A model generated the notes under the pieces. The model saw only the letters and a list, made by a program, of their open reading frames with translations, searched no databases and had not been told where the DNA came from. Both the position numbers and the translations under genes were made by a program. Of a stretch of 64,000 nt of DNA, positions 1-12,986 are shown one piece after another (the first letter of the stretch is position 1; each line of letters starts with the position of its first letter). The DNA comes from Acanthornis magna. Taxonomy: Eukaryota; Chordata; Aves; Passeriformes; Acanthizidae. The DNA lies in contig JAWUZG010000056.1 in the NCBI GenBank assembly GCA_036785705.1, positions 12,510,501-12,574,500 on the forward strand, read 5' to 3'.

Positions 1-1312
1 GATCTCTCTTCAGGCTGTCCCTCTTAAGAACCTTTTCACGTGAATTCATAAATCTACCTGAGCTTTTTCTTTCCCAGCCAGCGTAACAGAAGATTTTTCC
101 AAAAATATATGAGAAATCCTGATAAGATTTCTCCTTTCTAGCAATGGACTCACGGAAGGTCACATTCATGCTACACCAGTCAACAACAGTGAGTCAACAG
201 CACATTCACTAAAATGTTATCTCAGTACCCTGGGAGCAAGGTCTGCCCTTGCAATTAGGATCAGGGGCATGAACCAGTCACCATTTACACATCTGTGGGG
301 TACTGAGAATCTCTGTATCAGCAGGCTGAGGGCACTTCTGTAGGGTGTGACCCCACATCTCCAACTCCAGCTGGAATGGTCTTGCTTTGTCCTATACTCC
401 TCTGCCATTAAATCCACTCATGTAATTTTAAGTCCCAAGATGTTTACGCTGAGACAGACATGCCTGAAAAGCTGTAGAAGACCCTAAAGAAAAGTAAGGA
501 GAGTTAAGAAGATATGAGAGTTCCTTTCCACCTTTTAGTAAACACAGTGTGAGCAGTAAGGAGGAAACACCACAAGGGATAAGCTGTTCTCCCTCGCCCT
601 ACAAGCAGCAGGTGACTGCTGAGAGCAGCAGCTGTGACAGCTTTGCTTCCCACCAGCCTGGCACCCCTCACGTCACAAAGGTGTCATCGGACAGGACCTC
701 ATGGCGTGAGGAGGCTGCCCCACCCTTCTGCTCCAATCCTGGGTGGAAGAAGGGATGGGACAGAACCTCGCAAGGCATTCATCTTCTCCTCCTGGGCTCC
801 CACAGGCCAGCAAGAAACGCACACATGGCAGCGTGGTGAGCGTGCTGTCCTTCGGCAGGCTCTGCTGCAGCGCTGTGCACTGCACAGCTCCGCTCCAATT
901 AGTTACAAAGGGAAGAGAGCTGAGAGACAGATTCCCCCCCAGCTTTGCATTTATTAAAAGGTCACCAAGGAAATGTGATTTTTTCCCTGTGAACAGAGAT
1001 ATCAGAAGCGAATGAAATCTGAACTCCATCATTGCTGCGTGCATTTTTGTTTCAGTCTTCTTTTAGACCTTTCACAGGCTACTGCAGACTCCCATATGTC
1101 CCATGGCAGGAAGGATTTCACAGGAAGGCTGAGGTTTATGCACCTCTGCCTTCTTCCCACCCTACCTGCACCAGCAGCTATGCTGGTGTCGCCTGGCAGC
1201 AGAATGACGCGGAGTTCATCATAATTTTAATTGCACCTTGCCTGGTGCAGACCCACAGGGAACATCTATGTGCATTACACACATGCACACAAGACACAGG
1301 CACTCATGTAGT

Positions 1313-1385
1313 AGAATCATAAAATCATTTAGGTTGGGAAAGCCCTACAAGATCAAGTTCAATATGTGTTAGACTCTAGCAGCAC
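1313..1385 (-). mobile_element. CR1 LINE 3' tail, short and diverged
   Basis: The plus strand reads AGAATCATAAAATCATTTAG, then GTTGGGAAAGCCCT and AAGATCAAGTTCAA. This is the reverse complement of the conserved 3' terminus of avian CR1, so the element lies on the minus strand, the same direction as the host gene. Homology fades after about 75 bases. Confidence 0.65.
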
Positions 1386-4300
1386 TGATACCAATGACCT
1401 GTGTTCCGTGTTCTGCCTCCAGGCAGAGATAAATGGACACTCACAGAGGTAACACACGGCCTCGTGCACAGCCGCTCGTGTACACACAGCCAGAATATGT
1501 AAACCCACGTGAAAATCATCATCATGCACATCCTGTGCGAACACACCCCTTCCAACCTTCGTGCTCTGTCCCCAGGCACAGCCCCTTCCTGACCCCCACC
1601 TCTGGGGATGCAGAGGTCTGGCAATCAATAACCATTTACAGCCCTTCAATCCACCACTGTCAGCTTTGTTCTCCCCTGTTTGCAGTGACAGACAAGCAGA
1701 CTAAGGATGCAGGACATCGGTATGCAGAGGAGGGGAGGTGGGCACTGTGTCAGCATAAAAATCAAGAAGACACTGCTGAATCCAGCCGAGGCTGCTCTTG
1801 CCTGCTGCAACCAACTGAGCAGAGCTGCCACTGTCCCAGAAACCTCCTGCTTTATTCCCAGGACATCAGTGCAGAGCAGAACAGGGAAATAACCACAGGC
1901 CATTTTCCTGAAATAACATAACAGGACATAGGAAAATTGAGAAAGAATCCCATTCGCCTCTTTCCAAAGCCTAAGCAATGACCTTGCCCACATAAAGATG
2001 AGCTACGTGATCAATATCATACCAAAATGACTTGATGCCATATCCCAGAGAGGAGACAGCATGAAACTAAACACACCTCAGACACAGCAGGCTGCCTTTA
2101 GAACTGCCAGGCTGCTTTGCTGACCTTTTAAAGAGGATGAACATGCAAATGCAATGCACCCAAGAGCAGTCAATACCTGTGCCAATGGATTTCAACCAGC
2201 TTTGCAGCATCCAGAATAACCAAAAAATCTGACAGTATTTCCAGAGTCTGACATGAGCTGTAATCACGTACCTCCATCACAGCCCACAGCCTCATGTGCA
2301 GAACCAACATTTGAACATCCCAGAGCTACTCAAACTCAGCCCACAGCACAGCCTCGTTCTCAAAGCCCTGAGTTTCTCATTGATCTATATTCAGACATCT
2401 CAATTCTGCATTAGAAACAAATCCTATTATGCCAGGCCTGCATCTCTCCTGGGCAGAGACTGGCATTAATATAAATACAATTATGGTTGCTTAATAAATG
2501 TACAATGTCTGCCGATCTATCTCGTTAAATTAACCACAAGAGTGAATTTTGCATTAGTTCTGACAAGGCCTATTTTCAAAGCTGACATTTAATACCAGGC
2601 CCCAGTACAAATCATACTTCAGGGTACAAAAATCAAGGGATTTGGTGAGAACTAAATGTGTGAAACCACCGAAGCAGTTTTGGTGGCTTGTTGCAGGTAC
2701 CCAGCCTGTGCAACACCTTTACCTAGCGCTGATCAGTCAGACAAGAAATTCGTCATTTCTATGTATGTGGAGGTTAGCACGGCTGCTCCTGACCCAGAAA
2801 AATCTTCAATGCTCTGACCCCTGGAAGCCCTTCCAATCACTGAACATACTGGCTTGATCAGAAAAATGACCTTTCTGTCGCTCTTTCCAAGCCAGCCTGA
2901 GCTCCACTTTCAAATCCCATTTATTTCATTCTCCCTCACTGGAGGAGACAGAAGGGCTGCTCTTAAAAGGTCATCACAGAATCGGTGTCCAGCTGCCCGC
3001 TGCACATCCCCAGCTCTCATCCCGGGGTATGGCTCTGTCTGGTAGACAGGGCTGGCTTCAGGTGCCAGCTCAGCTGGGTGCAGGAGAGCTGAAGGCTGTG
3101 AACAAGTCACCAGGTAACTCAGATTTTTTGTTTATGTTGTGTTCTGGGGTTGTCTCCTCCTTCCCCATCACTGCCAGCCAGTGAGGCAGGCACGCTCTGG
3201 ACCATGGCTGTGCAGCCCTTTTCCCCAACTCACAACAGATCCAAGCCTACTCCTCCTCAAGGCTGGAAAGAAAAATATGAGAAAGGTGGTAAAAAGAGAA
3301 TTGAAAGTATAATGTAACATAAAAAAAAGAGAAGGCAAAAGTAAACACCTTCAGAAGCACTAGATTCATACTCCATTGTTTTCATGTAGAGATAGCAATT
3401 CGAACCAAATAATCTCACTCAACTTTCAATTATCTTGCATGATAAAATCATTTTATCAACTACCAGCATCCCCTCCAAACCAGAACAAGCCTCTGCACAA
3501 TCTGCCATGCAATATCTTTTAAACAAATGACGACTTAAAAAAAAAAACAACCAAGAAAAACCTGTAAGAAAATGCAAACTGCCCTTTTGGATCCTGTGGG
3601 CAGAAGAAAATCCATATATCTATTCTAAATTATATTTTATAAAATAAGTGATCTCCAGCAGGACCAAGCTACTGTAAACTGGATGAAATTCCTAGGCTTT
3701 TTTTAGCTCTGGTAGTACAGATCTGTACAACTCCCCCAAACTCATTTACAATATCTTCCTCAAACTCATTATAAAGTAGCTTTTTCACTTCTGCTTTTAT
3801 GAATCTCTGATTTAATTTCATTGTGGAATTCAGTCATTACTTCCAGCACCCCCAAAGGAAGCTTTCTGCTTTATTCATAAAGCTAAGAGGAGGTGGGAAA
3901 CAGGAAGAGATTTGGTGAGAAATGGTATGAGAAAGATGTTTTGTCTAAGACAAAACTTCTTTGTGAGAGTATGACAGGGTACAGGTGACCTTTCTCATCA
4001 CTCATCAGCTCTTGGGTGATGATTTTGATCAGACCTCACAAGAAAGATATCCTTGCAAGGTGAACTCCCTTCTTCCCTGTGAGGGATGGGGGCTGTTTAT
4101 TTCAGGTGAGTACCATTGCTACTGAATTGTGCAATTAAGTCTCTTTCTGGCTCAAGGAACACCACATTATTTACACAAAATATTACAACTCTTACTTGAC
4201 AAGAAGGGATGAGTTCAACAAAAGATCTTCTAGTGATCTAAATCCTTGCTTTGAAACAGGCAGATTGGCATCTTGAGTTTTCTTCAGCCAAAAGAGGGTC

Positions 4301-4820
4301 ATGATCTACTCTGTGATCAGCTGTTTTCATTTTCTGCAAGTTATTTTAAAAGCCTGTGTTTTCACCCCAGTGCAAAATGAGAACATTGGCTTGAAATATC
4401 AGAAGATTTCAAAGACAACACCTGCTTTCCACAACTACCTATCAATATTTTTATCTTCTGTGGCAAAAGGTGCTGAGGAAGTGTTGACTGTGGTGATGAT
4501 GACGACAAGAGAAAATGAGGTAAACTATTTTCAGAGGTGTAAGTCCTAGCATCAGCCTAGTAAAACTTTGGTCTCTTTAAATCCTATCCCTAAAGCAAAA
4601 ATGTTGGACTAGGACTGAGTGTAAAATAAACGGAATAGAAGGTTTCCCATTTCTGGGTCAGAAGTTATAAACTGAGTAACTCTGTTTTATAGATGCCAAT
4701 CCGTGGCAGATAGACAAAGTTCTGAAAAGGAACAGTTTGTTCCCTTTGCTCTTAGTCCAGTGACCTAATAAATCCCAGAGAAAGAAATGATAAGGGCAAA
4801 GGCAATCAGCATTTAGTATC

Positions 4821-4846
4821 ATTATGTCCTAAGAACAGGACATAAT
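4821..4846. repeat. 10-bp hairpin, 6-base loop
   Basis: ATTATGTCCT (4821-4830) and AGGACATAAT (4837-4846) are exact reverse complements separated by AAGAAC. The surroundings show no gene or repeat family. Confidence 0.8.
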
Positions 4847-5574
4847 CTTAGAAAAGGCTAACATGGTTATGGGTGGGACAAGACATGCCTCTAACAAATT
4901 AAAGGCATTACTTTAATAAATATGTCTGTATAAAAATCATACCCATGCAATAATTTCTACAGTAGTGGTCCAGAACTTATTTACTGGCGATAGTCTCAAA
5001 TACTTTCTTATTGTTCTAAGGACTGACTGCCACGAGTTTTTACTTTTTATCTTCTTCTGTCAGTTTCTAACATTACAATGGCTGTTGTCTATTTTCCCTA
5101 TTTTCTTTGTTCAGCGACCATAAATCTATGCAATTATTCTTCACAAGATTATTTTCATGAGCCACATTTTGGAAAATGACCTCTACTGTTGTTTACTCAT
5201 TACACTCAGAAATACTAGTAAACAATTAATGCTAGCAAACAAGAAAATGAGACTGAAATAACAGAAATCTGTCTCACTATAATCAATCATGTAGATTTTT
5301 TCATCAGTGTTATGAGTCACTGTCCTCTACACTAATTATTACTTTCTTTTTGCTACTGAACCAGCATCATTTTTAACCGAACGTGTCCTCAATTCTTAAT
5401 TACAGAATTGTGCCTTTTTGGATATGCAACAAAATCCTTTATAGAAAAGGACTCAATTTCTATTCATAATACTTCCTTCTTTTTTTTCCTCTTGTGGTCT
5501 GCCTTGCCTCTAATATTTCTTCAGCTCTGAAAAATCACCCTTATTAAGGAAAAAATATACAAGAAAACATCTTA

Positions 5575-5720
5575 ATAGGAACACTGTCCCCTGCCCACAT
5601 TAAATGTAATTGGGTCATGATCACTCGTGTCTAGGTAACCACAAACTCCCACAACAAAGATTAATTCATCATTTCCTGTTACAACGTAGTCCAAAATAGA
5701 ACCACAGTGGATAGTACATC
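5575..5720 (-). mobile_element. Decayed LINE endonuclease fragment
   Basis: The minus strand translates, in one frame, to a run containing GSILDYVV, ELIFVVGVCGYLDTSDHDPI and TFNVGRGQ. The spacing LD-x-V ... G-x-L-x-x-SDH matches the end of the apurinic-type endonuclease domain of LINEs of the CR1/L2/L3 kind, where SDH (here 5617-5625) holds catalytic residues. Flanking sequence out to about 6100 and below 5570 has stop codons in every frame, consistent with an old, decayed copy. The clade cannot be fixed by eye. Confidence 0.5.
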
Positions 5721-6850
5721 TTTTCTGTTAGAAGTTAGTAATCCGTAATGTTTGGAATCTTTAATAGTATTTAGTGCTGCCACAAGAAACCTCAAGTAGA
5801 TCTCACCCAAACTGAAATCCACGGCTACCCTTTTACTACTTCTGTATAGAATACAAGTACTTCTGAGGTAGTTTATCCCATTTTCTAGTTTGATTCAACG
5901 TGCCAAGGAGGATCATTTCCTAGACTTTGCCATCCTACCTGCAGTACGTAGACCTGAATTATCAGTAAATGAAGATGTAGCACACTGCCATTTCCCTCAC
6001 CCCAGCCCAACATGCTACTATCCTTTCTATCCTCCCCATGACAGGAAGAGATCAGTAGCTGGAGATGTTTAAATTCAAAAAGTAAAATTCTGAAATTTTC
6101 CTAGCAGGTTCCAGTACAGCCCCCTTATCAAGGGAGATGATCTTTCAATTAGTCTTGCTCCTTACTCAGGTCTTCAGCAGGATTATGGAGACATTTGAGA
6201 AATTATTGTGTCTGCAGTTTTTCTAGCACTGGTTCAGTTTATTTAGGACAAGGTGTTTGAGTTTGAACTGAATTTGTTTTCACAGGGCTTGCACCCCTAC
6301 CACTTCATAAAAAATTAGTTCTCTTCCTCCAAAATGCAAGGGAACCTCATCCATGTGATCCCCCTGAGCACTGGAACACAGCTCATTTCTCCAAGAAAGG
6401 GCTTCTACTTCATATCAATTTATGCAACCAACAGTTATCTTTCATTCCTCCTTTGATTTACACCTTTAAAAAACTCTGGTGAAATCATCAAGATTTTTGC
6501 CTTTCCTTTTCATTGAAAGCCTTGAAGAATCCTATCATATACCACTCCACGTATTTCTCTGCCATCTGCTCCCAAAATGCATCATCCAAACCTGCCTTTG
6601 CATCTCATATTCTGGTCTAGACACACAATGCGCTGTCACATTGTACTTGTGTTTAGTCCTCTGTCCACTTTTGCTAAGTGAGGCTCATTTATGACAACCA
6701 CTTGGATGAAAATATCTCAGTGGTTGTTTGTTTTGCAGCAAAAGACATTCAGAGAGATCATTCTAATTCTCTGTAGAGAAGAGTATCACATATCATCAGC
6801 ACTGAACGTCTCTAAATCTTCTTTCTTCTCTTGGCTATAAGTAGCCAACA

Positions 6851-6868
6851 TTTTTTTTTTTTTTTTTT
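6851..6868. repeat. T18 homopolymer
   Basis: Eighteen consecutive T. Read on the minus strand it is an A18 tract following TAGAAAT, so it could be the tail of an old retrotransposed sequence coming from the right, but no source could be recognised. Confidence 0.9.
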
Positions 6869-7322
6869 ATTTCTACTATCTTCAGCCTCCTCAGGTCTGA
6901 GCCTTCCCTGCTTATGACAAGTATGCAAAACATTTCTGAATTGTCCCCAATATCTGCATCTCTGCATGTTGTATGCTGTGCCAAAATGTCTCTTTCTAGA
7001 CCACATATCTTCACTTGTAGATCTCCTACCATCTGGCAGCACATGTATTCCTTGGACAAAAATTAGATTATAGCACATCCAAGGCAGATCACAGCAGTTT
7101 TTTGGGTCTTTTCTTCATCATCCATATGCAGTATGCAATGCAGGGTCTTACCTAAAGATAAGCCATAAAACTTCAAATTCCATCCCAAACTCTCCTGCTA
7201 GGATTATCAGCTTCTGTCTCAGAGTTCATTTGGCATAAGCATACCCTCAATTTATAAGTTTATCACATACAGAAGCACATACTTCTGCTCTGGTATTCAA
7301 AACTGAAGTGTTTACAATTTAG

Positions 7323-7359
7323 TTTGGCTTAATTTACTTTAGAAATGAGTTAAGCCAAA
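7323..7359. repeat. Inverted repeat with 10-bp perfect core
   Basis: TTTGGCTTAA (7323-7332) and TTAAGCCAAA (7350-7359) are exact reverse complements with a 17-base loop. Allowing two mismatches the arms extend to about 17 bp each (from about 7316 and to about 7366). No terminal duplication or transposase is visible. Confidence 0.75.
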
Positions 7360-8235
7360 TTTAATTAAGGCCACCTTAATTCTGCTTCAGAGTGTTGACA
7401 TGTAGCTTAATGTGGTTTAGCACAAGAATTTCCACTTGCACCTTTAGCTAATTCAGAGGCACTTCCCTGCATGTTCTGATATAGACAAACTATTAAAGAA
7501 TTAAGCATGTTTAATTAATTATCAAAAAAGATTGAAAGGTCACTTAGGTTGCATTGTGTAAGTACCTTTAAGAGAACAAACTCTGAGTTACTAAAGGTCT
7601 CTCTAAACTAACAGAGAAAAATAACACAAATGCAGCTAAAACATCAGGCAGATGAATTCAAATGAGAATAAAGCAATAATATTTAACAGTTACTGACACC
7701 TAGAAAATACCAAGGGACCAGATAGATTTCCAATCCTGTGATATTCTCAAATCCAGTCTGGATATTTTTCTGTTTACACAAACACAAGTTAACAGGCTTT
7801 GTTCAAAGCTGCCTGGGTGAAGCCAAAGGCTTATGATGTACAAGAGGTCAAACCAGAAAAACCAACAGTCTCATCTGAGCATCAAAGCTGTATGAATTTG
7901 TTATTAAGATTCTTTTTTCAGTTCTTAATGCCTTTCCCAGCAACTGCAGCCTTCCCTGCTACAGGACAGGCTGGACCTGGACTCGGCAGGAGAAGAGACC
8001 CCTTTGCTCTTGTTATGGCTGTGGAATATTTGTCACATCATCAGTCCAGACTTGAGACAAAATTACAGAAAGGCAGAGAGGCTGTGGAGCTGTGCTGCAC
8101 AGGACACTGTTATGATACTCAAGGGGCTGCAATAGGAGCAGAATCTCCAAATGTGGATCCCATCTTCTCTAGCTGAAAGATCTGACTCTACCCGAGGACA
8201 AACCCAGCACCTGGCACACATCTGTGTCTTTTACG

Positions 8236-8339
8236 ATTATTTATTTATTTATTATTTATAACACTTAAAATTATTTTTATTATTGTTTATCATTATTATT
8301 ATTATTATTAATCATTTTTTAATTATTATTATTATTATG
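8236..8339. repeat. ATT/ATTT-rich simple repeat
   Basis: A stretch of about 100 bases is composed of TTTA and ATT units with few interruptions, directly after an ordinary intron segment. It is a degenerate microsatellite. Confidence 0.9.
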
Positions 8340-9728
8340 TTTAAAGTACCAGGCAAGGGCACATATTCTGATTTAAGCCAAAAAAAAATATGTCAGCACT
8401 CTGTCAGTAAGGGAGGAATGTAGTATTTTCAATGTAGAGAAATAATAACCAGTTCTGCTACATTGGGTGGTTGGAAACCATTTTTGCGGTAGAAAGAAAA
8501 ACAGAGAAAAGGTAACAGTCAGTAAAAGAGCTCTGCGTACCTGGAAAAAAAACCAAAACAAAACTGGATTGGAAACAAAACAAGGAAACAAACCCAACAG
8601 GCAAGAGCTGGGTGGAACCAGGATGTATCTGCAGATCTTGAGACTGAAGAGAATGAACAGACAATCACAATTTTAGGGGAGACCAGACATGGGGACTTAG
8701 ATAACAGAGACATGAGGATGGCAGTGAGCACCGACAGAGAGCTGACAGACAAGCAGACTAGGAACTACTGCAGCTGTGGGAAGCACATTTTACAAGGATG
8801 TAGAAACCAGCAAAAGGAAGATCAGATTTTGAAATATAGTTTATGCTTAATAACAGGCAACATATACATATTATAGGCATCAACTGGTAGAATTCACTGC
8901 TGCAGGAAGGCCTGTCTGATAAAAGATTACAAAAGAGAATGAAAAAGTGATGTAATTTTTCACAGAGGATGCAGCTCATTATTTCAAGTTTTGAAAATGA
9001 TAATCAAGGCTCATGTTGTAGTGTGTGAGGCAGAGGAGAGGCAGGTCAGGCTGGTAGGATTATTTCCTTTCCGTGTCTTAGCGTAATTGAATCAGTTGCC
9101 TTACAGGCAGGTTTTGTTTTCTTCAGAGCCGTGAGGAAGCAGTGTCTGCATGAGGCAGGATACCTGATTATATGGACCAGTGATCTGATCCAGCATGGCA
9201 AATGTTATGATCCTAAGAGGAAAGAAATTTATCTCTATAGAAAATCCTGTCATCAAAAACTTTGAACTTTAGATGCTTCTAAAAATCCATGCATAGTCAA
9301 AGGCAAACATGGCTCTTTTAGCCTGTGCTTTTCCACCTACCCATTCTTATTTTCCATGCCTGAGGAGTTCGTGATTAGACTAGGAGCTTCATCAAAGGGC
9401 AATTTTCAGCTGCCAAATAGATTTGTACAATAAACCCACACGGGGCCAGATTAACAAGCAAGAGAGACATCAGAAATCAAAAAGCTAGCTGCTGTAATTC
9501 CCCAGAAAACTTGAAAGGATGATGTGCAATGATATTTGGGCTTTTAAAGGGACACCATTGAAATGCTGCGGTTAGTTTTCATTAGAAATGTTGCTTTTCT
9601 ATTCCTTATCCTTCCCAAGAGGTTTTTCTTAGGCAGACTGAGATCCTATGGACATTCAAGGTCATGGCATTCAGGATTTCTTAGTGGGCTTCAAATAAAA
9701 CACTAATATTTCATCCAGAAAAATCATA

Positions 9729-9752
9729 TGTGTGTGCGTGTGTGTGTGTGTG
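9729..9752. repeat. (TG)n microsatellite
   Basis: Twelve TG-type dinucleotides with one CG interruption. Confidence 0.93.
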
Positions 9753-12422
9753 ACTGCAGTCGTCTGATTTGTCAGTATAATATTAAAAATAGAAAATGAA
9801 AAATAATCTTTAAACATCGAGTTTGCATTACTTTTATACTTCTTCTGCTTGCTCTAATAATTTGTACTGTGAGTGTAGTTAAGGCTCTAACATCTGAAGT
9901 CAAACCAGGTCCTAAGCTATGCCCATAAGCTGCATAAACACAATTCAGAGATTAGCTTGACCATAAATTGCCAGGCATTTTCAGCCTTCTGGCACTACAA
10001 AAGACTGTTTGACTTCTGAACATGACAGCACTGATTTTAATACTGGGAGAGCTTGTTCCTCCTTATAGCACATGGACAAACCTCCCCTCTCAATCACAAG
10101 GTGACAGCATTTGTTGTTTTTATGTCTCCACATGAGTACACTGGCTTTGTTCATTTTCAAATAGGGACACAATAGAAGTCACTTGTCAGCAGGGTGAAAA
10201 TATGGAGGTGAGCTATTGATTCATGTCTTGTTCCCTCACAAAATGCAATTTCTTCTCCATGCAACCCCAAATAGCTTTTTTGCTCCAAGCACCTGGGCTG
10301 CCCAGATTGGTAATGTCAAAACCTGGATTCTTCCATCTAGCCCTGCTGTCTGAAATGCTGGAAGATGGATATGACAGGACACTTGCATTTCTGATTCTAT
10401 GCAGTCTTGTTGCTCATCCACTTCGTCGAGAAACAGTTTGATGGCCCCTGTCGGTACCTATCACCTCCTTCCTGGAGCACAGCTTTGGAATTAGGGAAGA
10501 CTGGCTTGCAACCAAGTGTCTGGGGAAGTGCAAAAACAGCTGAGGGCGAAAAAAAACCCATAAACAAAGTAGAAACATCAGTTGTTTACAACACACTGCG
10601 GAAAAATAGAAATTTAAAGGAAGATCAGCATTCAAGACAAGCATTATTCAAGGTGATGCCTGTTTCCCACTCCCCAGCCCCAAGGAGCTTGCTGTGTCCC
10701 CAGGTTTAACAAAAAGCCAACTACCAACTAGGACACATCATTCACATTGCTAACATCATAAGGAAGTGAGAGGAATGTAGGAGGTTTTCAGGATTTGTTG
10801 GAACAAGCACTCCAAGGGTGAGTCCCAAGCAGAAGGGATAAACAGCAGAGCTAATTCAGTTGTATGGCAGTGGAAACGGGTGGGCCATGAAAAGGTACAT
10901 GACAGTTCTGCTTTTCTATCTACATGTCAGCCTTGTCCACTGGATCTCAACAGGACTGGACACCTCCCAGCTTTACAGAGTCAAATCTATTATGATCTCA
11001 CCTCTGTTGTCATGTTTTAATGTGCTGTAATTTAACCATGTGGCATGGGACGTATCCTCAAGGTCATAGCAAGTCAGGGATACAGCTGGCTCAACATCTC
11101 AGGAGAAATAATCAAAATAAGATGAGAAAAATTTAGTATCTTCATTCATGATGCAGTGACCGTCTTGTGTCACACATACAAAAAGAAATTAATTCCAATG
11201 TATCATTCCTTGGGTACTCACCAATAATGAGAAGGAATAAAATAAATCCTGCTTCCCAGTGCTCCTGATAATTCTTGCACTGGGTTTTGTTGTTTCCTGG
11301 GTGCTTTGGGCACAGGGAGACTAAAGAAAGTTTAGTACTGCTCTTCTCCAGTGTCTTTCTCCCCTATTTCAAGTAACAGTGTGAGTTCAAACCCGATGGA
11401 ACATTCCTGCATCCCCCAACACTGGAATCTTGCAGCCCAGGAACAGCAAAGCAGATGGCATGAGCAACAGCTGAAACCCACTGCAGCAGGTGCTGGAAGG
11501 ACTTTTTCCAAAATGCTTTTTGAGGCAGCATCCATGGGACACCTCAACAGATGGACTAGAGCAGGCAGCCACCCCTGTGCTGACTTCTGGAGAGAGTTAA
11601 CGAATCGTTCAGTCGTGGTGGGAAAACATTTGTTTGTTTGTACAGCAGCAAACTCTGCCTATTGGACTAAGGGCCCACAGCTTTTCTAGAGCCATTCACA
11701 AAACACCAACATTTGGCAAATGTTGAAAGAAGGGCTGAGTGCTCTCAGTGAAAACCTTTCATGAAGTCACACTAATGCCAGAAAATGGGTTTTAACTCTA
11801 CACAGGGTTGGAAACCCCCAAACCAATTCCCCTGTCCAAAAAAACCACAAGCAAACAAAAAAGAAATAAGCCTTCTTCAGATGTGATCATAAGAAAAATG
11901 ACCCTACTCAACAACTGATCTTATCCAAAACAGCAAGGTTAAATTGACTCTGGAATGGATCAGGAAATGAGAAAACAGCATATGGAGACCAGCACTACCT
12001 TCTTGCAGATTTTACAGACTAATTTAAATGCGCACAAATAGCCCTCCCATATGGCAATATTGAGCACCCTCAACAAAAATTAGCAAAAACATCCATGACT
12101 TTGGGAAACAGAGTTGGTATTTACACCTCATGTAGTATTGGTCACACCTGCCTTAATACAACTGTCTTATTCCCCATGAAGAAAGATGAGATCTGCTGGG
12201 GAGGTCCTACAGGCAAAGTCTGGTTTTCATGTAGATATGAGCACCAAAAAATCCCTACAATGTTCTGTGATTTGCTTTTCCAAACAATCAGAGAGCCAAA
12301 ATCAACACACCATCAAACAGATCTGAGCACAGTTAAGCATGTGATTTAGCATCCTGTCAAATAATTAAAACAAACGAACAAATCAACCAAAAAAACCATG
12401 AGGGAAAATCCTCCTGAAGTTC

Positions 12423-12461
12423 GTATAAGAATTTTGTATAAGAATTTCATATAAAAGAATC
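12423..12461. repeat. Three-copy 13-bp tandem repeat
   Basis: The unit GTATAAGAATTTT is followed by GTATAAGAATTTC and then a degraded third copy, ATATAAAAGAATC. Immediately after it, CTTGTAGA and TCTACAAG (12461-12468 and 12477-12484) form an 8-bp inverted repeat. Confidence 0.75.
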
Positions 12462-12971
12462 TTGTAGATACAAGTGTCTACAAGAAAGACGAACACCCAC
12501 CACCTCCTGATTTGGGTACTCAGAAACCATTTCTCTCTTCTTCCCCCATTCCTAAATGCCATTAGTCCTTCCATAGCGCTGTAAAGTGTGGCCCACAAGC
12601 CCAAAAGGTACAATTAGAATCTCTTACAAAATGAATCACCAATCAATTAGTGCAAGAGGTGGGTGGAAATAACAGAGGCAGGAAAATAAAGCAAATAGGA
12701 TGCAAAGTTTTGCCTTGGGTAACAACTTGAGAAAAGGGAAAAAACAAGATCTTTAATTTGAACCCTCAGTTCTTAGATTAATATTAGCTATCTATTCTTC
12801 TTCTATATTTTTCTTGCTGTTACAGCTGCTTCCAATTTGAATCACTTTGGACCGAACTTGAAGCAGACCTATCAAAAAGAAAAATCATTCTTTCTTATTC
12901 TCAGCATCTGCTTTAGAATGAGATCTCTAGAGCACTGAGGGTCAGCTAAAAAACACACATTTTAGAGATGA

Positions 12972-12986
12972 TTTTTTTTTTTTTTT
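12972..12986. repeat. T15 homopolymer
   Basis: Fifteen consecutive T bases without any recognisable element attached. Confidence 0.9.

Noticed and set aside
1433..1921. Plus-strand open frame of 162 codons, the longest in the window
   Set aside because: The composition is Cys-, His- and Pro-rich without domain signature, there are no splice or promoter cues, and it overlaps other open frames. A chance frame in locally GC-richer intron DNA is the simpler reading.
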